Origin: Streptomyces sp. Go-475
GTDB taxonomy: Bacteria; Actinomycetota; Actinomycetes; Streptomycetales; Streptomycetaceae
Length of the DNA: 64,000 bases
Assembly (NCBI RefSeq): GCF_003330845.1
Contig: NZ_CP026121.1
Location: 2,523,501-2,587,500, forward strand
Direction: 5' to 3'
The notes below the pieces were generated by a model. The model was not told the DNA's origin. It saw only the letters and a list, made by a program, of their open reading frames with translations, and did not search any database. Below, piece after piece: positions 41,325 through 48,274 of the stretch; position 1 is the stretch's first letter; every line of letters begins with the position of its first letter. The position numbers and the translations under genes were made by a program.

Positions 41325-42679
41325 GCGACCGCACCTCCCTGCGCGGCGGTCCTGCCGTCCATGGGGTTCTTCGTCGCGAGCAGCCTGGTGAGTTCGCTCT
41401 TCATCCGGCGGGCGGCGCTCTCCGGCCGGGCGGAGCCCATCGTGGAGGAGACGACGATGGGGCCGACGCGCTGGGCGAGGATGCCGGTGGATCCCGCGAA
41501 CCACACCTTGGGCTCGGTGGCCTGGTGGTCCATGGCCGAGACGTACTCGTTCTGGGGGCTCATCCTCTTGTACGCGGCGGTGGACAGGATCGGCCGGTAG
41601 GCGGGGATGTGGCCGCCGAGCGCCCACTGCCGCGCGTGCCGGACGATGTAGGCGGCGAGTCGGTGGGCGCCCTCGTTGGCGGGGCCGCCGCGGTCGGACT
41701 GGTGCGGCAGGACGAAGGCGTGCGACTCGGCGTGGGTGGCCGGCTTGCCGAAGACGGGCGGCAGCGGGGTCGCGCCGTACTCGACCTTCGCGGTGTCGAA
41801 GACCGGCACCGACCAGTTGCCCTCCCAGACGAAGGGGGAGCCGTTGACGAACTGTTCGGCGCTCGCCGGGCCCGCGAAGCTCGGGTCGGCGTAGCCGTCG
41901 GTGATGTGGCGGCGCAGGAACTCCAGGACCTGGACGGCCTTGTCGGTGTCGAAGGTGACCTCGGTGTCGGCGTCGTTGAACCAGGTGCCGCCGAGCTGGG
42001 TGTAGAAGGCGACGAAGAACCACCACTGGAAGTTCTGGTCGCTGTTCCAGAAGCCCATGGTCTGCAGGCCCTTCTTGGTGGCCTTCCTGGCCTCCTTGAG
42101 CACGTCGAACCACTCGCCGGTCGACGTCACGGGCACGATCCGGCCGTCCTGGCCCAGCAGTCCCGCCTTCTTCAGCACGTCCTTGCGGTAGAAGCAGAGC
42201 TGGACGTGGATGTCGAGGGGGACGGCGTAGAGCTTGCCGTCGATGACGCCGCGGTTCCACAGCCGGGGGTTGAAGTCCTGCTTCCGGACGCCGTACTTGG
42301 CGAGCAGGTCGACGTCCCAGGCGTCCAGGAGGCGGCCGGGCGAGAATCCGGTGACCCGGCCCATGTGCATGACGCCGAGGTCGGGGGCGCGGTTGCCCGC
42401 GGCGGCCATGGCGAGCTTGGTGTAGAAGGGGCTGCCCCACTGGAGCGTGGAGTCCTTGACCGCGACGTCCGGATGGTCCTTACGAAAGGCGTTCAGCATC
42501 GCGATCATGTTGTAGCCGTCGCCGCCGCTGAAGAGGTTCCAGTACCGCACCCGGGTGTGCGCGTCCGAGGCGAGTGCGTCGGCTCCGGTGCCGAGTGCGG
42601 CGAAGCCGAAGCTGCCCGCGACGGTGAGTCCGCCGAGCCCGCCGAGAAGCTGCCTGCGATTCAGGCCAGGTCGTCCCAT
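41321..42679 (-). CDS. Extracellular sugar-binding protein of CUT1 ABC transporter (AraN-like)
   Basis: 452 aa. The N-terminus MGRPGLNRRQLLGGLGGLTVAG is a Tat signal without a lipobox Cys, odd for a Gram-positive binding protein; anchoring may be indirect or the signal uncleaved. The mature part is a type II binding fold: RVRYWNLFSGGDGYNMIAMLNAFRKDHPDV, APDLGVMHMGRVTGF, GKLYAVPLDIHVQLCFYRKDVLKKAGL, FVAFYTQLGGTWFND, and QFVNGSPFVWEGNWS. First gene of the five-gene unit 42679-36973 (binding protein, two permeases, GH43, GH51), whose hydrolases define the substrate as arabinan/arabino-oligosaccharide. The promoter and operator lie just upstream. Confidence 0.92.
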   Translation of the reverse strand: MGRPGLNRRQLLGGLGGLTVAGSFGFAALGTGADALASDAHTRVRYWNLFSGGDGYNMIAMLNAFRKDHPDVAVKDSTLQWGSPFYTKLAMAAAGNRAPDLGVMHMGRVTGFSPGRLLDAWDVDLLAKYGVRKQDFNPRLWNRGVIDGKLYAVPLDIHVQLCFYRKDVLKKAGLLGQDGRIVPVTSTGEWFDVLKEARKATKKGLQTMGFWNSDQNFQWWFFVAFYTQLGGTWFNDADTEVTFDTDKAVQVLEFLRRHITDGYADPSFAGPASAEQFVNGSPFVWEGNWSVPVFDTAKVEYGATPLPPVFGKPATHAESHAFVLPHQSDRGGPANEGAHRLAAYIVRHARQWALGGHIPAYRPILSTAAYKRMSPQNEYVSAMDHQATEPKVWFAGSTGILAQRVGPIVVSSTMGSARPESAARRMKSELTRLLATKNPMDGRTAAQGGAVA

Positions 42680-42694
42680 GCCCTGCCCTTACTG

Positions 42695-42731
42695 TTCGAT
42701 ATCCCGAATAGCGCTCGTAACTTCGAACGGG
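42695..42731. promoter_or_regulatory. Shared 37-bp operator, copy 4
   Basis: GTTCGATATC at 42695, CCGAAT at 42705 and TCGAAC at 42724, the last two 19 bp apart. It aligns base for base with copy 3 over GTxCGAxATC-xCGAA-xAGCG-xTCG-xAA-xTTCGAACGG. It abuts the -10 box on the minus strand. Confidence 0.75.
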
Positions 42732-42732
42732 A

Positions 42733-42761
42733 CCGTAGGTTCGAAGCGCTTGCGCGTCAAT
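42733..42761 (-). promoter_or_regulatory. Promoter of the arabinan-uptake operon
   Basis: Minus strand: -35 TTGACG (42761-42756), 17-bp spacer, -10 TACGGT (42738-42733). The boxes and spacing are the same as at 27506-27534. TCGAAG at 42742 lies in the spacer, matching TCGAAC at 27515. Confidence 0.7.
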
Positions 42762-42913
42762 GGGTAGGACACGAACTTTGGACAGGACTTTTGGGCGAGT
42801 TCGGTCGTTCCCCGTTGAACTACCGACATCGGATCGCATGACGCGCACACTTTCAGGCGCGTAGTCTCGGACGGGCCGCCGAAGCCGTCGGCCGGTGGTG
42901 AGAAGGGGGAGCG

Positions 42914-43525
42914 ATGGACATCGCGGGCGCGCGGGTGATGGCCGCCCGGGTCACCGCCGCGCTCAGGCGCTCGCGCCATGGCTCCGCCATGCGCCGCCTG
43001 GCCGCCGAACTCGCCACGGCGGTCCGGGCGAGACCCGAGGCCCCCACCGACGTACGGTCGCTGTGCCGGGCCTTGTGCGAGGAGATGAGCGCGCGGCGCG
43101 GCGGGCGGCCGGTCGAGCTGCGGTTCGAGCGCTTCCCCGACGAGATCGAAGTGACCGGTCTGTGGGTGGAGTTCCAGGACTTCGACCTCGTCATCGTCGA
43201 GGAGCGGGCCGAGGCCGTGCAGCAGCTGGTCATCCTCGGGCACGAGCTGTGGCATCTGCACGCCGGGCACGGGCATCACCACGGGGCGGGCGCGGCGGCG
43301 GCCCACGCCTTCGCCGACCGGCCGGGGTGGGACGACGTCGCGCTGGCGGTGGCCGCCCGCAACGGCTCCCGGGAGCGGGACGAGGCCGATGCCGACGCCT
43401 TCGGGCACCGGCTGGCGGCGGGGTGCCGGGCGCTGCTGCCGGGTGAGCGCGGGCCGGACGTGCCCCTGGGCCCCGTGCAGCGGTCGCTGTACTACCGGGG
43501 GCCGCGGGGAGGTGCGGCACCGTGA
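42914..43525 (+). CDS. ImmA/IrrE-type metalloprotease-like protein ('toxin component' family)
   Basis: 203 aa; GGGGGAG ahead of ATG 42914. N-terminal helical part rich in Arg/Ala, then VELRFERFPDEIEVTGLWVEF, LVIVEERAEAVQQLVILGHELWHLHAGHGHHHG. HELWH (about residues 114-118) is a full HExxH zinc site, with SRERDEADADAFGHRLAAGC holding acidic third-ligand candidates. This domain occurs in regulators such as ImmA and IrrE that cut or bind partner repressors, and this family is often labelled as a toxin of a TA pair. Its usual XRE-type partner is not next to it here. GTGA overlap with the membrane-protein gene shows they are co-made. Confidence 0.8.
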   Translation: MDIAGARVMAARVTAALRRSRHGSAMRRLAAELATAVRARPEAPTDVRSLCRALCEEMSARRGGRPVELRFERFPDEIEVTGLWVEFQDFDLVIVEERAEAVQQLVILGHELWHLHAGHGHHHGAGAAAAHAFADRPGWDDVALAVAARNGSRERDEADADAFGHRLAAGCRALLPGERGPDVPLGPVQRSLYYRGPRGGAAP

Positions 43526-44751
43526 CGACGGTGGCGCTGACCCCGGTCGAGTTCGTCAACCAGTTCTATCCCAACTTCTGGTGGATCCCCGCGGGAGTGC
43601 TGGCCGCCGCCCTGGCCATCAAGCTGCCGAGCGTCATCCGGCTCTGGAAGGACCCGATGCTGCGCGCGGTCGGCGGGCTGCTGCTGCTCGCCCTCGCGGT
43701 GTTCGTCTTCGTGGCGCCCTCGACGATCGCGCGGGTCAACCGGCTCACCGGGGTGGCGAACTTCTCCGGCCCCTGGGTCTACTCGCTGCTCACCGCGTTC
43801 TGCGCCTTCTGTCTGCTGCTGATCATCTCCTGGCGCCACGGCCCGTCCGACCGCTCGGACCGCACCCGGCGCGCGATGCGCGGGGTCGTGGCGGTCTACT
43901 CGGGTGTGATCGTCGCGATGTGGGTGCTGTTCGCCCTCGCGGAGGTGCCGGAGGAGCGGCTGCGGGACCTCGACACGTACTACGCGAACACCCCGTACAT
44001 GCGCGAAGTGATCGTGCTCTACCTGCTCGCCCACACCACGGCCGCGCTGGTCACCAATGGGCTGATCTGGAACTGGGTCCGCACGGACGGGCTCGACGCG
44101 CTGCTGCGCTGGGGGCTGAAGTTCCTCGGCGTCGGCTACGCGGCGCAGTTGCTCTTCGACGCCGCCAAGATCAGTGCCGTGGTGGCCCGTTGGTCGGGGC
44201 GGGACGTGGACTGGCTGAGCACGGCCGTCGCGCCGCCGTTCGCCTGCCTGTCCGCCGTGCTCATCGCGGTCGGCTTCATCCTCCCGCACGCCGGGCAGTA
44301 CCTGCACGGCCGCTGGCACGTCCGGCTCGCCCACCACGAACTGCGGCCGCTGTACCTGCTGATGAAGACGGTCAACGGCACCGGGGTCCCGTTCCTGCTG
44401 CGTGCGACGCCGGAGCTGCGACTGGTCCGCCGGGAGACATTCATCCGCGACGTGCTGCTGCCGCTCGCCCGGCACATCGACGAGGACCGGCGCGAACGGT
44501 TCCACGACGCCGCCCTCGCCCTCGGCCACCCGCCCGGCCGGGCGAAGGTGCTCGCCGCCGTCGCGGCGATCCAGGACGCGGCCGACGCCGGGACCCGGAC
44601 ACCGGAGGACGACGGCACCGGCGCCCATGACACCACGGAACTGCTGCGCGAGATCGGCGCCTTGTCCCGGGCCCTGCGCCGCACGGAGGACCTCCGGGCG
44701 ATCCGCGCCCTGGCGCACGACCACACGGAGGGCAAGTCACGCACCGGCTGA
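43522..44751 (+). CDS. MAB_1171c-family integral membrane protein (putative transporter/sensor)
   Basis: 409 aa from GTG 43522 overlapping the metalloprotease-like gene. About seven membrane helices fill residues 15-260 (for example WWIPAGVLAAALAIKLPSVI, LRAVGGLLLLALAVFVFVAP, MRGVVAVYSGVIVAMWVLFALAEV, EVIVLYLLAHTTAALVTNGLIW, LSTAVAPPFACLSAVLIAVGFILP). A ~140-residue soluble C-terminal part follows (HELRPLYLLMKTVNGTG, FIRDVLLPLARHIDEDRRE). The seven-helix plus cytosolic-tail layout suits a sensor as well as a transporter. The function is not established. It is followed by a hairpin and then the FAD enzyme. Confidence 0.8.
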   Translation: MTTVALTPVEFVNQFYPNFWWIPAGVLAAALAIKLPSVIRLWKDPMLRAVGGLLLLALAVFVFVAPSTIARVNRLTGVANFSGPWVYSLLTAFCAFCLLLIISWRHGPSDRSDRTRRAMRGVVAVYSGVIVAMWVLFALAEVPEERLRDLDTYYANTPYMREVIVLYLLAHTTAALVTNGLIWNWVRTDGLDALLRWGLKFLGVGYAAQLLFDAAKISAVVARWSGRDVDWLSTAVAPPFACLSAVLIAVGFILPHAGQYLHGRWHVRLAHHELRPLYLLMKTVNGTGVPFLLRATPELRLVRRETFIRDVLLPLARHIDEDRRERFHDAALALGHPPGRAKVLAAVAAIQDAADAGTRTPEDDGTGAHDTTELLREIGALSRALRRTEDLRAIRALAHDHTEGKSRTG

Positions 44752-44761
44752 CCGCGTCCCC

Positions 44762-44795
44762 CGGGGACCGCCCGGCCGATTTTCGACGGTCCCCG
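44762..44795. terminator. Possible hairpin after the membrane-protein gene
   Basis: 9-bp stem CGGGGACCG with complement CGGTCCCCG and a 16-nt loop, 10 bp after the stop. It is weaker than the other hairpins listed. Confidence 0.4.
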
Positions 44796-44971
44796 CACGA
44801 GGGGCCGCGCGCACGGTGCGTGAAGGTACGGTGAGAGCCGTCCGGAACGAGGCCCACATGGCTCGAAAACCCGGGTCGGCGGACGGCGTTGTGAGCCCGC
44901 ACGGCCGTGGCCGGACGTCGGGGAGTGCCCGCAGGGCCAAGGAGCCTTCATGGCTGAGTGCGAGGAGTCGC

Positions 44972-46375
44972 ATGTCGCGTAGAGCTGTCGTCATCGGTGC
45001 GGGTCTGGCCGGCATGCTGGCCGCGGCGGCCCTGTCCGCCGTCGCGGACGAGGTGGTCGTGCTCGACCGGGACGATCTGCCCGAGAGGCCGGAGCACCGC
45101 AAGGGCCTGCCGCAGGGACGTCACGCGCATCTCCTCATGGCCGGCGGCCTGGCCGCCATGGAGGATCTCGTGCCGGGCGTCAGTATGCGCAAGCACCTGC
45201 TCGCCGCCGGCGCGCACGAGATACCGCTCGGCTCGGGCATGGTCGCCCTCACGCCCGAGGGCTGGTTCCGGCGCTGGCGCCACCCCGGACCGCGGATGCT
45301 GACCTGCACCCGGGCCCTGCTCGACTGGGCGGTGCGGGGCGCCGTGCTGGACAACAGCACCGGGGTGGTGATCCGCAAGGCGCGGGTGCTGGAGCTGACG
45401 GGGTCGCGGCAGCGCGTGACCGGGGTCCGCCTCTCCAGCGCCGCCGGGGAGGAGGACCTCGCCGCCGACTTCGTGGTGGACGCGAGCGGACGCGGCTCGC
45501 GGATCGTGACCTGGCTGGCGGGGCTGGGCGTCGACGACGTGCGCGAGAGGACGGTGGACGCCGGCCTGGTGAACGCCACGCGCCTGTACCGCACTCCCGA
45601 GGGGGCCGGGCGCTTCCCCCTGACCATGGTGCAGGCCGACCCGTACCAGGGGCGGCCCGGCCGCAGCGGCATGGTGCTGCCGATCGAGGGCGACCGCTGG
45701 ATGGTCAGCCTCGCCGGCACGCGGGGCGGTGGCGAACCGCCGTCCGACCCCGACGCGTTCCTGCGGTACACCCTGGACCTGCCCGACCCCATCGTGGGCC
45801 GGCTGATCTCCGGCGCGGAGCCGCTCACCGACGTCCACGTCAGCCGCAGCACCAGCAATCACCGCCGGTATTTGGAGAAGGTGCGCTCCTGGCCCGAGCG
45901 CCTCGTCGTCCTCGGTGACGCGCTGGCCATGTTCAACCCCGCCTACGGGCAGGGCATGTCGGTGGCCGCGCTGGGCGCCCGGGAGCTGGACCGCGAGCTG
46001 CGGCGGTCCGGCCTCGACACGCCCGGGCTCGCGCGCCGCGTGCAGCGGCGGGCGGCCAGGTCCGTGGACGCCGCGTGGACGATGGCGGTGAGCCAGGACG
46101 TCTGGTACCCGGGGACGCGCGGCGGCTCGCCCGGGATCGCCGACCGGCTGGTCACCGCCTGCACCCGCCGCATGATCCGCACGGCGACCGGCTCGTACAC
46201 GGCGGCGTCGGCCGTCTGGGACGTGACGAGCATGACGGCGGGGCCGACGCGGCTGCTGCGGCCCTCGACGGTCCTGGCGACGCTGAGCGGGCCGCCGCTG
46301 CCGGCGGCGGTGGGGGCGCCGCTGACGGAGGACGAGCGGGCGGTCCTGCGACGGCTGGACCGGACGGGAGGCTGA
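44972..46375 (+). CDS. FAD-dependent oxidoreductase/epoxidase-like monooxygenase
   Basis: 467 aa from ATG 44972 (GAGGAG ahead). The FAD dinucleotide motif GxGxxG is in RAVVIGAGLAGMLAAAALSAV; LDRDDLPERPEHRKGLPQGRHAHLL is typical of the epoxidase/geranylgeranyl-reductase-like group; second FAD motif RLVVLGDALAMFNPAYGQGMSVAALGARELDREL. No membrane helix. It is likely to oxidise or hydroxylate a lipid- or polyketide-like small molecule with NAD(P)H. The gene lies 220 bp after the membrane-protein gene; the three genes keep company in many Streptomyces by my recollection. Confidence 0.85.
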   Translation: MSRRAVVIGAGLAGMLAAAALSAVADEVVVLDRDDLPERPEHRKGLPQGRHAHLLMAGGLAAMEDLVPGVSMRKHLLAAGAHEIPLGSGMVALTPEGWFRRWRHPGPRMLTCTRALLDWAVRGAVLDNSTGVVIRKARVLELTGSRQRVTGVRLSSAAGEEDLAADFVVDASGRGSRIVTWLAGLGVDDVRERTVDAGLVNATRLYRTPEGAGRFPLTMVQADPYQGRPGRSGMVLPIEGDRWMVSLAGTRGGGEPPSDPDAFLRYTLDLPDPIVGRLISGAEPLTDVHVSRSTSNHRRYLEKVRSWPERLVVLGDALAMFNPAYGQGMSVAALGARELDRELRRSGLDTPGLARRVQRRAARSVDAAWTMAVSQDVWYPGTRGGSPGIADRLVTACTRRMIRTATGSYTAASAVWDVTSMTAGPTRLLRPSTVLATLSGPPLPAAVGAPLTEDERAVLRRLDRTGG

Positions 46376-46426
46376 GACGGGGGGCGGGTGCGGTCCGGTT
46401 CGCGCTCCCGGCCGCCCCGCCCCTCG

Positions 46427-47275
46427 TCAGCCGGCGAACGCGGGCTGTGCCAGTCCCTTGCCCGCCCCGGGCACCACGAACAGGGAACCCGCCAGGGCGG
46501 GCGGCTCGGCCGGCCCCGTACGGGCCGTGGTGACATACAGGTCGGTCAGGCCGGGCCCGCCGAACGCGCAGGCCGTCACCAGCGGCACCGGCAGCTCGAT
46601 CACCCGGTCCAGCTCACCGCCGGGGGTGTACCGCCGCACCGCCGAGCCCTGCCACAGGGCGACCCACACGCACCCCTCGGCGTCCACGGCCAGCCCGTCC
46701 GGGAAGCCCGCGCCCTCCTCGATGACGGCGAGGGTCCGCCGGCCGGAGATCCGCCCGTCCGCGTAGTCGAAGACGTCGACCCGCCGGGTGGGGGAGTCGA
46801 TGTAGTACATGAGGCGCCCGTCGGGGCTCCACCCCGTGCCGTTGCTGACGGCGACGTCGTCGAGCACGACCTCCACGGTGCCCTCGCCGGTGACGCGGGA
46901 CAGCGTGCCGCCCCCCGGCGCCTCGTCGTAGCGCATGGTGCCCGCCCACAGCGCGCCGTCGGGCGCGATGGTCGCGTCGTTGGCGCGGCGGCCGGGGACC
47001 GGCTCGTGGTGCAGCCAGCGGAAGCGGCCGTCCGGGTCGAGGAGGCCGACACCGTCGCGCAGGTTCAGTACGAGCCCGCCGCCGGCGCGCGGCTTCACGG
47101 CGCCGACGTGCTGTTCCGTGCGGCGTGTGGTGCGCCGCCCGGTGGCCGGGTCGTAGGTGTGCACGCGCGACCCGAGGATGTCGATCCACAGCAGCCGGCC
47201 GGCCGCCGCGTCCCAGCTCGGGCCCTCGCCCAGCTCCGCCTCGGCCCGTACCGCGACCTCGTACGGCCTCGTCAT
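46427..47275 (-). CDS. SMP-30/gluconolaconase-like sugar lactonase
   Basis: 282 aa, full-length six-blade propeller enzyme. Features: ELGEGPSWDAAAGRLLWIDILGSRVH (metal-ligand Glu), GRRANDATIAPDGALWAGTM (Asn/Asp site), VSNGTGWSPDGRLMYYIDSPTRRV and GFPDGLAVDAEGCVWVALW (metal-ligand Asn and Asp). It hydrolyses aldono-lactones to aldonic acids, the step before an acid-sugar dehydratase. The start overlaps the stop of the IclR gene (ATGA), so they are one operon under an operator copy. L-arabinono- or D-galactono-lactone are candidate substrates. Confidence 0.9.
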   Translation of the reverse strand: MTRPYEVAVRAEAELGEGPSWDAAAGRLLWIDILGSRVHTYDPATGRRTTRRTEQHVGAVKPRAGGGLVLNLRDGVGLLDPDGRFRWLHHEPVPGRRANDATIAPDGALWAGTMRYDEAPGGGTLSRVTGEGTVEVVLDDVAVSNGTGWSPDGRLMYYIDSPTRRVDVFDYADGRISGRRTLAVIEEGAGFPDGLAVDAEGCVWVALWQGSAVRRYTPGGELDRVIELPVPLVTACAFGGPGLTDLYVTTARTGPAEPPALAGSLFVVPGAGKGLAQPAFAG

Positions 47276-48045
47276 GCCAGGCTCCGGTGGCCGAGGTGCT
47301 CGGACAGCTCGGCGGCGCCCTTCGCGGCGAGCTGCTCCAGCTCGGTCCGGCGCTCCTCGCTCCAGCGGATCATGGGCACGGAGATCGACAGGGCGGCGAC
47401 GACCTGGCCGGTGCGGTCGCGGACCGGGGCGGCCACGCAGCTCACGTCCGGGTTGGACTCGCGGCGCTCCACTGCGAGGCCCCGCTCACGGATCTCGGCC
47501 AGGGCCTCGCGCAGGGCGGCCGGGTCGGTGATGCTGTTGGGGGTCATCGCGACCAGCTCGGCGCCGTCGGGGATCCGCGCGGCGAGCTCGTGCTCGGGAA
47601 GGGAGGCCAGCAGCATCTTGCCGACGGAGGTGCAGTGCGCCGGCAGCCTGCGCCCGGCGGCCGACACCATCCGCACGGCGTGCGTGGAGTCGACCTTGGC
47701 GATGTAGATGACGTCCGTGTCCTCCAGGATCGCCACGTGCACGGTCTCGTCGCAGGTCTCGGCGACGGACCGGGCGACGAGCTGGCCCTCGGCCGCGAGG
47801 TCGAGCTGCTCGGCGTAACGGGCGCCGAGCTGGTACGGGCGTACGCCCAGCCGGTAGCGTCCCGGCTGTCCGGGCACGGGGACGATGTACTTCCGGGCGG
47901 CGAGCGTGGTCACCAGCTCGTGCACGGTGGTGCGCGGCAGCTGGAGCTTGCGCACGATGTCCGGGGCGGAGAGCGTCCCGTCCCCGTCGAGAAAGAGCTC
48001 GAGAATGTCGAGAGCCCGGGTCACTGCTGGTACGAGGCGTCCCAC
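47272..48045 (-). CDS. IclR family transcriptional regulator
   Basis: 257 aa from GTG 48045, with GGGAGGGGG ahead; a longer frame upstream crosses the promoter and is rejected. HTH about 8-60: AVTRALDILELFLDGDGTLSAPDIVRKLQLPRTTVHELVTTLAARKYI. Effector domain: LVARSVAETCDETVHVAILEDTDVIYIAKVDSTHAVRM, PAHCTSVGKMLLASLPEHEL, ESNPDVSCVAAPVRDRTGQVVAALSISVPMIRW. Co-transcribed with the lactonase. A 37-bp element in its own 5' region matches four other sugar-related promoters here, making it the best candidate regulator of that set. Confidence 0.92.
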   Translation of the reverse strand: MGRLVPAVTRALDILELFLDGDGTLSAPDIVRKLQLPRTTVHELVTTLAARKYIVPVPGQPGRYRLGVRPYQLGARYAEQLDLAAEGQLVARSVAETCDETVHVAILEDTDVIYIAKVDSTHAVRMVSAAGRRLPAHCTSVGKMLLASLPEHELAARIPDGAELVAMTPNSITDPAALREALAEIRERGLAVERRESNPDVSCVAAPVRDRTGQVVAALSISVPMIRWSEERRTELEQLAAKGAAELSEHLGHRSLA

Positions 48046-48094
48046 GACCGGCCCCCTCCCTATGTGTCTCAGGCGCCTGTGTTCGGATCCCGGT

Positions 48095-48131
48095 GTTCGA
48101 GATATCAACAGGCGATCGGCATGACGAACAC
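48095..48131. promoter_or_regulatory. Shared 37-bp operator, copy 5 (IclR gene)
   Basis: GTTCGA at 48095, TCAACA at 48105 (weak half-site), core GGCGATCGGCAT, ACGAAC at 48124. All four blocks sit at the same offsets as in copies 3 and 4. It abuts the -10 box on the minus strand. Confidence 0.65.
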
Positions 48132-48160
48132 AGGCTAGCCATAGAGGTTTGCCCGGGCAA
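48132..48160 (-). promoter_or_regulatory. Promoter of the IclR-lactonase operon
   Basis: Minus strand: -35 TTGCCC (48160-48155), 17-bp spacer, -10 TAGCCT (48137-48132), about 85 bp before the GTG start. Confidence 0.5.
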
Positions 48161-48274
48161 TGGGCAGAGGCGCGGCGGGCGGAAACCGACGAGCACGCCA
48201 CGAGCACGTTGTGTGCACATTAGAGTGCCCGGTGTGCGACACGTCACAGGTGTCGCAAGGGTGGGGGGATCTCT

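Noticed and set aside
42914..43525. Calling the HELWH protein a classic toxin-antitoxin toxin
   Set aside because: No antitoxin gene is adjacent and the partners are a membrane protein and a flavoenzyme, so the TA label is not supported here.
46380..46435. Possible hairpin GGGGCGGG / CCCGCCCC between FAD and lactonase genes
   Set aside because: Only 8 bp with a loop of more than 30 nt; not convincing in this base composition.
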